This document shows, piece after piece, positions 50,764 to 60,046 of a stretch of 64,000 bases of DNA. The stretch covers positions 248,001 through 312,000 of the forward strand of contig NZ_NPKP01000007.1 in assembly GCF_008329585.1 (NCBI RefSeq). The letters are read 5' to 3'. Numbering within the stretch: the stretch's first letter is position 1; each line of letters starts with the position of its first letter. Origin of the DNA: Mycolicibacterium sp. P9-22. Lineage in GTDB: Bacteria > Actinomycetota > Actinomycetes > Mycobacteriales > Mycobacteriaceae. The notes beneath the pieces were generated by a model. The model saw only the letters and a program-made list of their open reading frames with translations. It searched no databases and had not been told where the DNA came from. Position numbers and translations under genes: made by a program.

Positions 50764-51705
50764 ATGAGCTCACTGCGCACCCACGATGACAGCTGGGACA
50801 TCGCGTCCAGCGTAGGAACCACCGCCGTGATGGTCGCCGCAGCGCGAGCCGCCGAGACGGCGAGCCCCGATCCCCTCATCCGCGACCCGTACGCACGCAT
50901 CCTCGTCGAGGGCGCCGGCGGCGGCGTCTGGGGCCTGATGATGGACGAGGACTGGGTGGCCCGTGCGGTCGACATCGATCCCGAAGGCGCCGCGATCTTC
51001 GCGCACATGGGCAGCTACCAGGCCGTGCGCACCCGCTTCTTCGACGATTTCTTCACCGCCGCCGGCGACGCCGGGATCCGCCAGGTGGTGATCCTCGCGT
51101 CCGGTCTGGATTCGCGCGCCTACCGGCTGGACTGGCCCGCCGGCACCATCGTCTATGAGATCGATCAGCCCAAGGTGCTGGAGTACAAAGAATCGGTGCT
51201 GGACGAACACGGTGTGCAGGCCACGGCGACCCGCCGTGAAGTGGCCATCGATCTTCGCCACGACTGGCCGAAGGCATTGCGCGAGGCCGGATTTGACCCC
51301 TCGGCCCCGACTGCCTGGCTGGCCGAGGGGTTGTTGATGTACCTGCCCGCCGATGCGCAGGACCGCCTTTTCGCCCAGATCACCGAACTCAGTGCCGCCG
51401 GCAGCCGGATCGCGGCGGAGACGGCGCCGATCCAAGCCGAGGAACGCCGACAGCAGATGAAGGAACGCTTCGAGGTCATCAAGGAGAAGTTCGGGATCAC
51501 CGACAGCCTCGACGTTGGCGAGCTCATGTACAACGACCCGGACCGCGCCGACGTCGCCGAATGGCTCGGTGCGCACGGGTGGGACAGCACCGCGGTGCAA
51601 TCGGCCGCCGAGATGCGCCGGCTCGATCGCTGGGCGCTGCCCGACGGCCCGGATGCGCCCGCAGACGACGCGTTCTCCCAGTTTGTGACCGCCTCACGAC
51701 ACTGA
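50764..51705 (+). CDS. SAM-dependent methyltransferase, Rv0145/Rv0146-like
   Basis: 313 residues from ATG 50764. The family start is DDSWDIASSVGTTAVMVAAA, then the SAM motif VVILASGLDSRAYRLDWPAG (about 105-124) and VYEIDQPKVLEYK, TAWLAEGLLMYLPADAQDRL. These are the marks of the large mycobacterial leucine carboxyl methyltransferase-like (LCMT/PPM) family, often in many copies. A TAGCAT -10 box ends 7 bases before the ATG, so it may be leaderless. The substrate is unknown. Confidence 0.87.
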   Translation: MSSLRTHDDSWDIASSVGTTAVMVAAARAAETASPDPLIRDPYARILVEGAGGGVWGLMMDEDWVARAVDIDPEGAAIFAHMGSYQAVRTRFFDDFFTAAGDAGIRQVVILASGLDSRAYRLDWPAGTIVYEIDQPKVLEYKESVLDEHGVQATATRREVAIDLRHDWPKALREAGFDPSAPTAWLAEGLLMYLPADAQDRLFAQITELSAAGSRIAAETAPIQAEERRQQMKERFEVIKEKFGITDSLDVGELMYNDPDRADVAEWLGAHGWDSTAVQSAAEMRRLDRWALPDGPDAPADDAFSQFVTASRH

Positions 51706-51779
51706 GTGCGGTTTGAGGTCTTATGGACCGACCGACCGGATGGTTAGGATCAGATTTCCCGGTCTGGAAGGACGCTCCG

Positions 51780-53183
51780 ATGACCACGCACGCAGACGCA
51801 CCCACCTCACCTGCGGTGGCGGACATCCCGGCGGTCGTCGCCGGGCTCCGCGCGGCATACGCCACCGGTCGCACCCGCGACATCGAATGGCGCAAACAGC
51901 AGCTCCGCGCCCTGGAGCGGATGGTGGTCGACAACGAGCCCGCCATCGCCGAGGCGCTGGCCGCGGACCTGGGCCGCAAGCCGTTCGAGGCGTGGCTGGC
52001 CGATATCGCCAGCACCGCCGCCGAGGCCCGCGACGCGGCCAAGCATCTCGGCAAGTGGGCCAAGCGCCGCTACCGGTTACTGGAGCTGTCCCAGCTGCCG
52101 GCCCGCGGCTGGATCGAGTACGAGCCCTACGGCACCGTGCTGGTCATCGGCGCCTGGAACTTTCCGTTCGCCCTGACCCTCGGCCCCGCGGTCGGGGCCA
52201 TCGCCGCGGGTAACACCGTCGCGCTCAAACCGTCCGAACTGGCGCCCGCGTCGTCGGCGTTGATGGCCGAGCTGGTGCCGCGCTACCTGGACCCCGAGGC
52301 CGTCGCGGTCATCGAGGGTGACGGCTCGGTCAGCCAGCTGCTCATCGACCAGGGTTTCGACAAGATCTGCTTCACCGGCGGCACCGAGATCGGCCGCAAG
52401 GTCTACCAGAGCGCGGCCGCACACCTGACCCCGGTGACCCTGGAGCTGGGCGGCAAGAGCCCGGTCATCGTGGCCGCCGACGCCGATCTGGACGTCGCCG
52501 CCAAACGCATCGCCTGGACCAAGCTGATCAACTCTGGCCAGATCTGCATCGCACCGGACTACGTGCTCGTCGACGCGTCGGTGCGCGATGAACTGGTCGC
52601 CAAGGTCAAGGCCGCGGTGCAGGTGTTCGAGGCCGACGCCACCGGCGGTAAGCGGATCGTGAATCGGCGCCATTTCGACCGGCTCGCCGCGGCGGTGGCG
52701 GCCACCGAGGGTGAGGTCGCGATCGGCGGTGCCACGTTTGCCGCCGAGCTGGCGATCGAGCCGACCGTCGTGGTCGATCCGTCGCTGGACGAGCCGCTGA
52801 TGACCGACGAGATCTTCGGCCCGGTGCTACCCATCGTCACGGTGCAAAACCTCGATGAGGCAATCGCTTTCGTCAACGCGCGGCCGAAACCGTTGGCCGC
52901 CTACCTGTTCACCAAGGGCAAGGCGACCCGCGAGCGTGTCATCAAGGAGGTGTCCGCCGGTGGCATGGTGGTCAACCACCTGATCTTTCACTTCGCGACC
53001 ACCAAGCTGCCGTTCGGTGGTGTCGGTCCGTCCGGAATCGGCGCCTACCACGGCAGGTACGGATTCGAGGAGTTCAGTCACCGCAAGTCGGTGCTGACCA
53101 AGACAACCCGCCCCGACTTGGGCGCGATGATCTACCCGCCGTATACAGAGAAGGCGTGGAAACTGGCCCGGCGGCTTTTCTAG
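51780..53183 (+). CDS. Aldehyde dehydrogenase, Rv0147-like
   Basis: 467 residues from ATG 51780 (GGAAGGA seven bases upstream; an in-frame ATG at 51723 has no such site). NAD binding is seen in GTVLVIGAWNFPFALTLGPA (about 117-136) and KICFTGGTEIGRKVYQSAA; the catalytic Glu is in LELGGKSPVIV and the nucleophile Cys in NSGQICIAPDYVLV (about 256-269). It belongs to the class 3/ALDH3 group, which oxidises fatty or aromatic aldehydes. Second enzyme of the Rv0144-Rv0149-like run. Confidence 0.92.
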   Translation: MTTHADAPTSPAVADIPAVVAGLRAAYATGRTRDIEWRKQQLRALERMVVDNEPAIAEALAADLGRKPFEAWLADIASTAAEARDAAKHLGKWAKRRYRLLELSQLPARGWIEYEPYGTVLVIGAWNFPFALTLGPAVGAIAAGNTVALKPSELAPASSALMAELVPRYLDPEAVAVIEGDGSVSQLLIDQGFDKICFTGGTEIGRKVYQSAAAHLTPVTLELGGKSPVIVAADADLDVAAKRIAWTKLINSGQICIAPDYVLVDASVRDELVAKVKAAVQVFEADATGGKRIVNRRHFDRLAAAVAATEGEVAIGGATFAAELAIEPTVVVDPSLDEPLMTDEIFGPVLPIVTVQNLDEAIAFVNARPKPLAAYLFTKGKATRERVIKEVSAGGMVVNHLIFHFATTKLPFGGVGPSGIGAYHGRYGFEEFSHRKSVLTKTTRPDLGAMIYPPYTEKAWKLARRLF

Positions 53184-53231
53184 GCGCGGGATGGACCACA
53201 CAAGAACTGACCCAACACCGAGAGGAACGTA

Positions 53232-54095
53232 ATGCCCGGAGTGCAGGATCGCGTTGTCGTCATCACCGGAGCCGGCGGTGGCCTCGGCCGCGAGTACGCC
53301 CTGACCTTGGCCCGTGAGGGTGCCAGCGTCGTCGTCAACGACCTCGGCGGTGCCCGTGACGGGTCCGGCGCCGGACACAACATGGCCGACGAAGTCGTCG
53401 CCGAGATCAAGGCCGCCGGCGGCCGCGCCGTCGCCAACTACGACAGCGTCGCCGAGCCCGAGGGCGCCGAGAACATCATCAAGACCGCGGTCGACGAGTT
53501 CGGCAAGGTCGACGGCGTGGTGAGCAACGCCGGCATCCTGCGTGACGGCACCTTCCACAAGATGACCTTCGACCAGTGGGATGCCGTGCTCAAGGTGCAC
53601 CTCTACGGCGGTTACAACGTCATCCGCGCCGCGTGGCCGCACTTCCGCGAGCAGAGCTTCGGCCGTGTTGTGGTCGCGACCTCCACCAGCGGTCTGTTCG
53701 GCAACTTCGGGCAGGCCAACTACGGTGCCGCCAAACTCGGCCTGGTCGGCCTGATCAACACACTCGCCCAGGAGGGCGCCAAGTACAACATCAAGACCAA
53801 CGCCGTCGCGCCGATCGCCGCCACCCGCATGACGCAGGACATCCTGCCGCCCGAGGTGTTCGAGAAGCTGACGCCGGAATACGTTGCGCCCGTGGTCGCT
53901 TACCTGATGACCGAGGAGCTGCCGGACACCGACTCGGTGTTCATCGTCGGCGGCGGCAAGGTGCAGCGCACCGCACTGTTCCAGAACGAGGGTGTCACCT
54001 TCACCGAGGTGCCCACGGTGGACGATATCGCCGGCAAGTGGGGCGAGATCACCGATCTGTCCGCCGCGCAGGCCGCGAGCTTCAAGCTCGGATGA
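53232..54095 (+). CDS. Short-chain dehydrogenase/reductase, Rv0148-like
   Basis: 287 residues from ATG 53232, with GAGAGGAA upstream. The Rossmann start is VVVITGAGGGLGREYALTLA (about 8-27), the NAG motif is VVSNAGILRDG (about 97-107), the catalytic triad is Ser in VATSTSGLFGNFG and Tyr/Lys in QANYGAAKLGLVGL (about 165-178). It resembles the 3-hydroxyacyl-CoA dehydrogenase part of multifunctional peroxisomal-type enzymes and Rv0148. It may act in beta-oxidation or fatty-acid modification. Its stop overlaps the next start (ATGA). Confidence 0.92.
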   Translation: MPGVQDRVVVITGAGGGLGREYALTLAREGASVVVNDLGGARDGSGAGHNMADEVVAEIKAAGGRAVANYDSVAEPEGAENIIKTAVDEFGKVDGVVSNAGILRDGTFHKMTFDQWDAVLKVHLYGGYNVIRAAWPHFREQSFGRVVVATSTSGLFGNFGQANYGAAKLGLVGLINTLAQEGAKYNIKTNAVAPIAATRMTQDILPPEVFEKLTPEYVAPVVAYLMTEELPDTDSVFIVGGGKVQRTALFQNEGVTFTEVPTVDDIAGKWGEITDLSAAQAASFKLG

Positions 54096-55057
54096 AAGCG
54101 CTTGTCGCACAAGCATTGACCGGTACCGACGGACTGGCCTACATCGACGTCGACGATCCCGAGTCTGCAGACTCGGTGGTCATCGATGTCGGCGCGGCCG
54201 GCGTCTGCTTCCCCGACCTGTTGTTGCTGCGCGGGGAGTACCAGCTGCGCCTGGAGCCGCCGTTCACCCCGGGTATGGAGGTGGCCGGTACCGTCCGGTC
54301 CGCTCCGGAGGGGTCGGGCTTCACTGTCGGCCAGCGGGTTTCGGCCATGTCCATGCTCGGCGGCTATGCCGAGCAGGTGGCCGTCGCCCCGTCGAGCGTG
54401 GTGTCCACTCCCGACGGCGTCGACGATGCGTCGGCGACGGCTCTGCTGGGCAACTACTACACCATGTACTTCGCCCTGCAACGGCGCGCGGCGCTGCAGG
54501 CCGGGGAGACGGTGCTGGTGCTCGGTTCGGCCGGCGGTGTCGGGGTGGCGGCCATCCAGATCGCCAAGGCGCTGGGCGCCCGGGTGGTGGCGCTGGTGCA
54601 CCGGCCCGACGCCCAGGATTTCGTGGCGGGCGTGGGCGCCGACGTGGTGCTCCCGCTGACCGAGGGCTGGAAGCAGGCGGTGCTGGATGCCACCGACGGC
54701 CGCGGCGTGGATGTGGTGGTCGACCCGGTCGGCGGTGACGCGTTCGACGACGCCATCCGGGTGATGGCACCCGAAGGGCGGTTACTCGTCATCGGATTCG
54801 CTGCCGGGCAGGGCATCCCGACGGTCAAGGTGAACAGGCTGCTGCTGCGCAACGTCAGCGTGGTCGGTGTCGGCTGGGGTGAGTTCGTCCGCCATTCGCC
54901 GGCCGCACAGGCCGAGGTCGGGGCCGGGCTCGCCGAACTGGTCGGTGCCGGGCTGCGCCCTCCGGCCCCGGTGACCTACCGGCTCGCCGACGGCGCCAAG
55001 GGCTTGCAGGCGCTGGCCGAGGGAAAGATCCGGGGCAAGCTCGTCCTGGAGCCGTGA
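54092..55057 (+). CDS. NADPH:quinone oxidoreductase, zinc-free MDR family (Rv0149-like)
   Basis: 321 residues from ATG 54092. PPFTPGMEVAGTVRSAPEGS (about 52-71) gives the GroES-like part; VLVLGSAGGVGVAAIQIAKA (about 141-160) is the Rossmann NADPH-binding motif; then VDVVVDPVGGDAFDDAIRVM. No zinc-binding Cys set, so it is a quinone-reductase-type medium-chain reductase. It could reduce quinones, enones or an enoyl-CoA. Coupled to the SDR gene by ATGA and to the HAD gene by TGATG. Confidence 0.9.
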   Translation: MKALVAQALTGTDGLAYIDVDDPESADSVVIDVGAAGVCFPDLLLLRGEYQLRLEPPFTPGMEVAGTVRSAPEGSGFTVGQRVSAMSMLGGYAEQVAVAPSSVVSTPDGVDDASATALLGNYYTMYFALQRRAALQAGETVLVLGSAGGVGVAAIQIAKALGARVVALVHRPDAQDFVAGVGADVVLPLTEGWKQAVLDATDGRGVDVVVDPVGGDAFDDAIRVMAPEGRLLVIGFAAGQGIPTVKVNRLLLRNVSVVGVGWGEFVRHSPAAQAEVGAGLAELVGAGLRPPAPVTYRLADGAKGLQALAEGKIRGKLVLEP

Positions 55058-55755
55058 TGGTCGTCCCGCGCGCATTGGCGTTCGACGTGTTCGGCACCGT
55101 GGTGGACTGGCGGTCCAACATCATCGCCGAGCTGCAATCCTTCGGCACCCATCATGGGCTGCAACGGGATTGGGCGTCGTTCGCCGATGCGTGGCGGGCC
55201 GGCTACGCCCCCGCCATGGACCGGGTGCGCCGGGGCGAACTGCCGTGGACACGCATCGACGATCTGCACCGCGAAATCCTGATCGATCTGCTCGACGGTG
55301 TCCGGGTCGATGAGGCCGAGATCGATGACCTCAACCGGGCCTGGCACCGGCTGACGCCATGGCCGGATTCGGTACCCGGCCTGCACCGGTTGAAACAGCG
55401 CTTCGTCATCACCACGCTGTCCAACGGCAACCTCTCGCTGCTGACGAACATGGCCAAGAACGCCGGATTACCGTGGGACTGCATCATCTCCGCCGAATTG
55501 TTCGGCCACTACAAACCCGACCCCGAGGCCTATCTCGGCTGCGCACAACTGCTCGATGTGGCCCCCGATGAGTTGATGCTGGTCGCCACCCATCCGAGCG
55601 ATCTGCGGGCGGCACGGGCCTGCGGTCTGCGCACCGGATATGTCGTGCGGCCGCTCGAGCACGGCCCCGGCCGCCCCCTGCCCGAGGTCGCCGACGGTGA
55701 GTTCGAAGTTGTTGCGCGGGATTTCATCGACCTGGCCCGACAGCTGGACGCGTAG
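55057..55755 (+). CDS. HAD-type (S)-2-haloacid dehalogenase
   Basis: 232 residues from ATG 55057, overlapping the previous stop (TGATG). RALAFDVFGTVVDWRSNIIA has the nucleophile Asp (Asp10 region), VITTLSNGNLSLLTNMAKNA the Ser/Asn second motif, and AELFGHYKPDPEAYL the Lys and end motif, all of type II haloacid dehalogenases. Such enzymes remove halide from 2-haloacids through a covalent ester, but family members also act on phosphates. It ends the coupled set of the Rv0144-like run; M. tuberculosis has other genes here. Confidence 0.87.
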   Translation: MVVPRALAFDVFGTVVDWRSNIIAELQSFGTHHGLQRDWASFADAWRAGYAPAMDRVRRGELPWTRIDDLHREILIDLLDGVRVDEAEIDDLNRAWHRLTPWPDSVPGLHRLKQRFVITTLSNGNLSLLTNMAKNAGLPWDCIISAELFGHYKPDPEAYLGCAQLLDVAPDELMLVATHPSDLRAARACGLRTGYVVRPLEHGPGRPLPEVADGEFEVVARDFIDLARQLDA

Positions 55756-55771
55756 ACCGTAGATTCATGGG

Positions 55772-56254
55772 GTGAGCACCCTGGGGATCGTCCTGGTCGC
55801 GTTGGCGATCGCCGTCGGGCTGGCCGGCATCGTGATCCCGATCCTGCCCGGCGGGCTGCTGGTCATGGCGTCGATCGGGGTATGGGCCTACGTCGAGGGT
55901 TCGACCACATCCTGGGTGACATTCGGTATCGCGGCAGCGTTCTTCGTGATCGCCGAGGTGATCAAGTACACCTGGCCTGTCCAGCGTATGCGCCGTGCCG
56001 AGGTCCGAACATCGGTACTGGTGATCGGTGCGGTGGCCGGTATCGTCGGCTTCTTCGTCATCCCGGTGATCGGTCTGCTCATCGGGTTCGTGCTCGGAGT
56101 GTTCGCCGCCGAACTGGCAATGCGACGTGACACCGCCCGCGCATGGGCCTCGACGGTGCACGCACTCAAGGGTGTGGCGCTGTCGGTCGGCGTGGAGCTG
56201 ACCGGCGCGCTGCTGGCCACGGTCACCTGGGTCGTCGGCGTGCTGGTGTCCTAG
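55772..56254 (+). CDS. DUF456-family membrane protein
   Basis: 160 residues from GTG 55772. Four to five hydrophobic segments: LGIVLVALAIAVGLAGIVIP (with ILPGGLL typical of DUF456), WVTFGIAAAFFVIAEVIK, SVLVIGAVAGIVGFFVIPVI, GLLIGFVLGVFAAELA, and GALLATVTWVVGVLV at the end. The family's task is unknown. It is 16 bases after the HAD gene and likely in the same unit. Confidence 0.8.
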   Translation: MSTLGIVLVALAIAVGLAGIVIPILPGGLLVMASIGVWAYVEGSTTSWVTFGIAAAFFVIAEVIKYTWPVQRMRRAEVRTSVLVIGAVAGIVGFFVIPVIGLLIGFVLGVFAAELAMRRDTARAWASTVHALKGVALSVGVELTGALLATVTWVVGVLVS

Positions 56255-56259
56255 CGAAA

Positions 56260-57051
56260 TCAGGTGGTGAGCTGGGCGCGCAGGCGCGTGAGCTCGTCGT
56301 CGGTCACCCCGGAGGCCTCCAGGAAACCGCCCACCGATCCGTAGATCTCGTCGACCTTGCGGCCGGCCGCCTCCAGGTACTCCGCCCGTACGCCCAGCAC
56401 GGCATCGGTGAGCCGGGCCTCGGCGAAGGTCAGCACCTCGGGAGCCTCGCCGGCGCGGGCCTTCACCGATTCCATGATGCTCTCGCGCAGCGGGTCGATG
56501 GCGTCATTGCTGCGCAGGAAGTCGGTCAGGATCGCATCCCGGGGCACCCCGACGGCCTCGAGCACCGTGGCGACGGTGAACCCGGTGCGATCCTTGCCGG
56601 CGAAGCAGTGCGCGATCACCGGCCTGCCGTCGGCCAGCAGCGAGATGACCTGGCGTACGGCCACTTGTGCGCCGGTCAGCGACGGAAACTCCTCGTACAC
56701 CTCGGTCATGTAGCGCTTCGCCGACTCGGCGACGTCCTCACCGTCGGGGGACTCCGACATCACCCGCTGGAACGTGGCCTCGTGCGGCGCGTCCTGCTCG
56801 GAGTCATCCTCGAAGTGGAATGGCAAGTGGTGCAACGCGACACCCGCGGGTACCTGCCCGGGGCCGCGGCGCTCGAGCTCGCGGCGGGACCGCAGATCGG
56901 CGACATCGTTGATGCCCAGGCCGAGCAGGGTCGCGCCGCCCTCATCGGTGAGGCGACTGAGTTCGCTGGACCTGAACAGCAGGCCCGGCCGGATGCCGGC
57001 GGACTCGGCAACATCACGAAAGTTCCACGCGCCGGCCAGCATCGCGGTCAC
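56260..57051 (-). CDS. ptpB: Protein tyrosine phosphatase, PtpB (Rv0153c)-like
   Basis: 263 residues from ATG 57051. The active-site loop is HCFAGKDRTG (Cys in C-x5-R, about residue 152). The N-terminal WNFRDVAESAGIRPGLLFRS, then DLRSRRELERRGPG and the middle lid-like helices, match MptpB, which also dephosphorylates phosphoinositides and is exported in M. tuberculosis. It lies beside fadE2 in the same order as Rv0153c-Rv0154c; the start overlaps the fadE2 stop (57048-57051). In this likely environmental species its target is unclear. Confidence 0.88.
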   Translation of the reverse strand: MTAMLAGAWNFRDVAESAGIRPGLLFRSSELSRLTDEGGATLLGLGINDVADLRSRRELERRGPGQVPAGVALHHLPFHFEDDSEQDAPHEATFQRVMSESPDGEDVAESAKRYMTEVYEEFPSLTGAQVAVRQVISLLADGRPVIAHCFAGKDRTGFTVATVLEAVGVPRDAILTDFLRSNDAIDPLRESIMESVKARAGEAPEVLTFAEARLTDAVLGVRAEYLEAAGRKVDEIYGSVGGFLEASGVTDDELTRLRAQLTT

Positions 57052-58277
57052 CGTCCCGTGACCGCTGCAGCGAAGGGACTCTTCTCCTTGCCGAGTTCGG
57101 CGCGGGCGATGGTGCGCATGTGCACCTCATCGGGTCCGTCGAACAGGCGCATCGCGCGGTGCCAGCCGTAGAGGCGGGCCAGCGGGAAATCGTCGGACAC
57201 GCCGGCGCCGCCATGTACCTGGATGGCCCGGTCGATCACATCGCAGGCGATCTGCGGTGCCACCGACTTGACCTGCGAGACCAGCACATGGGCGGCCTTG
57301 TTGCCCTCCTGGTCGATGGTCCAGGCGGCCTTCTCACACAGCAGTCGTGCCTGATCGATCTGATTGCGGGACTTGGCGATCTGCTCACGCACCACACCCT
57401 GCTCGGCCAGCGGCTTGCCGAACGCTATCCGCGACTGCACGCGGTCGATCATCAACGCCAACGCCCGCTCGGCGGCCCCCAGGGCACGCATGCAGTGATG
57501 GATCCGGCCCGGGCCCAGCCGGGCCTGCGCGATCGCGAAACCGCTGCCCTCTTCGTGGAGCAGGTTCTCCACAGGTACCCGGACATTGTCGAAGGTGATC
57601 TCACAGTGCCCGTGCTGGTCCTGCCAGCCGAACACCGGCAACGACCGCTCGATCGACACCCCGGGTGTGTCCGCAGGCACCAGGATCATCGACTGCTGCT
57701 GATGCGAAGCGGCGTCGGGGTTGGTGCGGCCCATCACGATCAGCAGCTTGCAGCGCGGGTCGGCGGCCCCGGTGATCCACCACTTGCGCCCGTTGATCAC
57801 GTAGTCACCGCCGTCGCGCAGCATGGTGGTCTCGATATTGCGGGCGTCGCTGGAGGCCACCGCCGGTTCGGTCATCGCGAACGCCGAGCGGATCTCGCCG
57901 GCCAACAACGGCTCCAGCCACTGCTTGCTCTGCGCCTCGGTGGCGAACAGGTGCAGGGTCTCCATGTTCCCGGTGTCGGGGGCGGCGCAGTTGAGCACCT
58001 CCGGCGCGATCTCCATGCTCCACCCGCTCAGCTCGGCCAGCGGGGCGTACTCGAGGTTGGTCAGCCCCGACTCCGAGGGCAGGAACAGGTTCCACAACCC
58101 GGCGGCCTTCGCCTTGGCCTTGAGCTCCTCGACCACCGGAGGCACCGTGTGGTCCTTCGGGCCCTTCTCCTCGCGGTAGGCGTGGTAGGAGGCCTCTGCC
58201 GGGAAGACGTTCTCGACCATGAAGTCGGAGAGCCGCTTGTGGTAATCGGCCGCCTTGGCAGACATCGCGAAGTCCAT
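57048..58277 (-). CDS. fadE2: Acyl-CoA dehydrogenase FadE2-like
   Basis: 409 residues from ATG 58277 (MDFAMSAK); a GTG nine bases before is also possible. FAD and acyl-CoA segments: AFAMTEPAVASSDARNIETT (about 133-152), KWWITGAADPRCKLLIVMGR, RIHHCMRALGAAERALALMI, and the end region QVHGGAGVSDDFPLARLYGW with RLFDGPDEVHMRTIARAEL. The FGKPLAEQG segment binds FAD. The likely catalytic base is in the GPDEVH loop, which places it near the long-chain/ACAD10-11 group. It is coupled to ptpB and divergent from the NTF2-like gene 48 bases away. Confidence 0.92.
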   Translation of the reverse strand: MDFAMSAKAADYHKRLSDFMVENVFPAEASYHAYREEKGPKDHTVPPVVEELKAKAKAAGLWNLFLPSESGLTNLEYAPLAELSGWSMEIAPEVLNCAAPDTGNMETLHLFATEAQSKQWLEPLLAGEIRSAFAMTEPAVASSDARNIETTMLRDGGDYVINGRKWWITGAADPRCKLLIVMGRTNPDAASHQQQSMILVPADTPGVSIERSLPVFGWQDQHGHCEITFDNVRVPVENLLHEEGSGFAIAQARLGPGRIHHCMRALGAAERALALMIDRVQSRIAFGKPLAEQGVVREQIAKSRNQIDQARLLCEKAAWTIDQEGNKAAHVLVSQVKSVAPQIACDVIDRAIQVHGGAGVSDDFPLARLYGWHRAMRLFDGPDEVHMRTIARAELGKEKSPFAAAVTGR

Positions 58278-58325
58278 GACCGCCACGATATGTCACATGG
58301 TTAGACAGGTGACACTCTGGGCGGT

Positions 58326-58823
58326 ATGAGCCAACCACGCCCGCCACTGCCCCCATTCACCCGCGACACCGCCGTGCAGAAGGTACAGGCCGCCGAAGAC
58401 GCCTGGAACACCCGCGACCCGCACAGGGTCAGCCTGGCCTACACGCCGGACTCGGAATGGCGTAACCGGGACGTGCACGTGGTCGGCCGCGACGCCATCG
58501 TCGAGTTCCTGACGGCAAAATGGGAGCGTGAGCAGGATTACGTCCTGCGCAAGGGCTTGTGGGCCTTTGACGAGAACCGGATCGCGGTGCGGTTCCAGTA
58601 CGAGTGGCGCGACGGCACCGGCGGGTTGGGGCGCAGCGACCCGGGGAGCAACAACGGGCAGTGGTTCCGCAGTTATGGCAACGAACTGTGGGAGTTCACC
58701 CCGCAAGGGCTGATGGCCCGCCGCGAAGCCAGCATCAATGACGTCGCGATCACCGAGTCGCAGCGCCGGTTGTTCGGTCCGCGGCCGGAATCGGAGTATG
58801 GCTGGGACTTCCCAGTGTGGTGA
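58326..58823 (+). CDS. NTF2-like (DUF1348/SnoaL-like) protein
   Basis: 165 residues from ATG 58326. FTRDTAVQKVQAAEDAWNTR, then YTPDSEWRNRDVHVVGRDAI, EWRDGTGGLGRSDPGSNNGQ and WFRSYGNELWEF and GRPESEYGWDFPVW-like end (FGPRPESEYGWDFPVW) match the DUF1348 family, cone-shaped dimers of unknown role. It overlaps the facing MFS gene by 74 bases at the 3' end. Confidence 0.87.
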   Translation: MSQPRPPLPPFTRDTAVQKVQAAEDAWNTRDPHRVSLAYTPDSEWRNRDVHVVGRDAIVEFLTAKWEREQDYVLRKGLWAFDENRIAVRFQYEWRDGTGGLGRSDPGSNNGQWFRSYGNELWEFTPQGLMARREASINDVAITESQRRLFGPRPESEYGWDFPVW

Positions 58824-60000
58824 GGGCCAATGCGCCCGCCAGCACCGCAAGTCCGATGACGACGCCGGCCACTGCCGTCCAGCCCGCCGCGTCGAACGCC
58901 AGCCCGCCGAACCACCCGACGGCACTGGACCCGGCGTAGTAGAAGAGGTTGTACAGCGAGGACGCCTGGGTCTTGCCGTCCCCGGCGGCGTAGGCGACCC
59001 AGCCCGACGCGATGGCGTGCGCGCCGAAGAAGCCGGCGGTCGCGATCACCAGTCCCACGAGCACGACCGCGATCTGGTCGCTCACGGTGAGGGCGGTGCC
59101 GACGATCATGGTGGCGATCGAACCGAGCAGCACCTTGCGGCGGCCGAAGCGGCCCGCCTCGGCGCCGGCGCGGGCCGAGGCGAAGGTGCCCGCCAGGTAC
59201 GCCAGGAATACCAGGCTGACGAGTGTCTGCGGCAGCTGGAACGGTGCGGCGGTCAGGCGGAACCCCAAAAAGTTGTAGAGGGCGACGAAGCCGCCCATCA
59301 GCAGGAAGGCCTGGCCGTAGAGCGCCAGTTGGCGGGGCGAGCGCAGGTTGTCCAGCAGTCGCCGGGCCAGGTCGCCGCCCGGGGAGGGCCGGAAACCTCT
59401 GGCCGGCGGCGCCAGGCGCACGAAGGCCAGCGCCGACAGCCCGCACAGCACGGCCACCGCCAGCACACCCACCCGCCAGCCGGCGTACTCGGCAAGCGGG
59501 CCGGTGACCAGCCGGCCGGCCAGCCCGCCGATCGTGGTGCCCGCCACATAGCTGCCGGCGGCGCGTGCGGCGTTGCCGGCGTCGACCTCCTCGGTGAGGT
59601 AGGCGATCGCGATGGCCGGTACCCCGCCGAGCATCAGCCCTTCGATGAGGCGCCCGGACAGCAGCAGTTCCCTGGTTGGCGCCAACGGTACGAGCAACCC
59701 CAGAATCGTTGCCGCCGTGATGGATATCGTCATCGCCTGGACTCGGCCGATTCGGTCGGCCAACGCGGCCCAGGGAATGACGCCCAGCGCCAGGCCCACG
59801 GTCGCAGCTGACACCGTCAGAGCGGCGTCGGCGGCACCGGTGCCCAGGTCGCGGGCGATGAGCGGCAGCACCGACTGCGGGGAGTACAGCTGCGCGAAGG
59901 TCGCGACACCACCGAAGAACAGGGCGGCCAGTAGGCGTCGGTACTCGGTGGATCCGCGCGAATGGCCTTGCCAGTCAACAGGGGTCACCGTGGTTGTCAC
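58750..60000 (-). CDS. MFS transporter (YnfM/arabinose-efflux-like)
   Basis: 416 residues from ATG 60000. Twelve hydrophobic segments. GVIPWAALADRIGRVQAMTI (about 73-92) is the MFS motif A (G-x-x-x-D-R-x-G-R), and the second half has AGAEAGRFGRRKVLLGSIAT (about 265-284), its repeat. The start FGGVATFAQLYSPQSVLPLI resembles YnfM-type drug/metabolite exporters. It is 46 bases downstream of the LysR gene on the same strand, so the two may be an operon with the LysR protein as regulator. Cargo unknown. Confidence 0.88.
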   Translation of the reverse strand: MTTTVTPVDWQGHSRGSTEYRRLLAALFFGGVATFAQLYSPQSVLPLIARDLGTGAADAALTVSAATVGLALGVIPWAALADRIGRVQAMTISITAATILGLLVPLAPTRELLLSGRLIEGLMLGGVPAIAIAYLTEEVDAGNAARAAGSYVAGTTIGGLAGRLVTGPLAEYAGWRVGVLAVAVLCGLSALAFVRLAPPARGFRPSPGGDLARRLLDNLRSPRQLALYGQAFLLMGGFVALYNFLGFRLTAAPFQLPQTLVSLVFLAYLAGTFASARAGAEAGRFGRRKVLLGSIATMIVGTALTVSDQIAVVLVGLVIATAGFFGAHAIASGWVAYAAGDGKTQASSLYNLFYYAGSSAVGWFGGLAFDAAGWTAVAGVVIGLAVLAGALALTTLGSPSHTPIPAADRTTGAATR

Positions 60001-60046
60001 CCGGACGACGTTAGGAGCCTACCGGTAATGTGTCCAATGCATGAAT

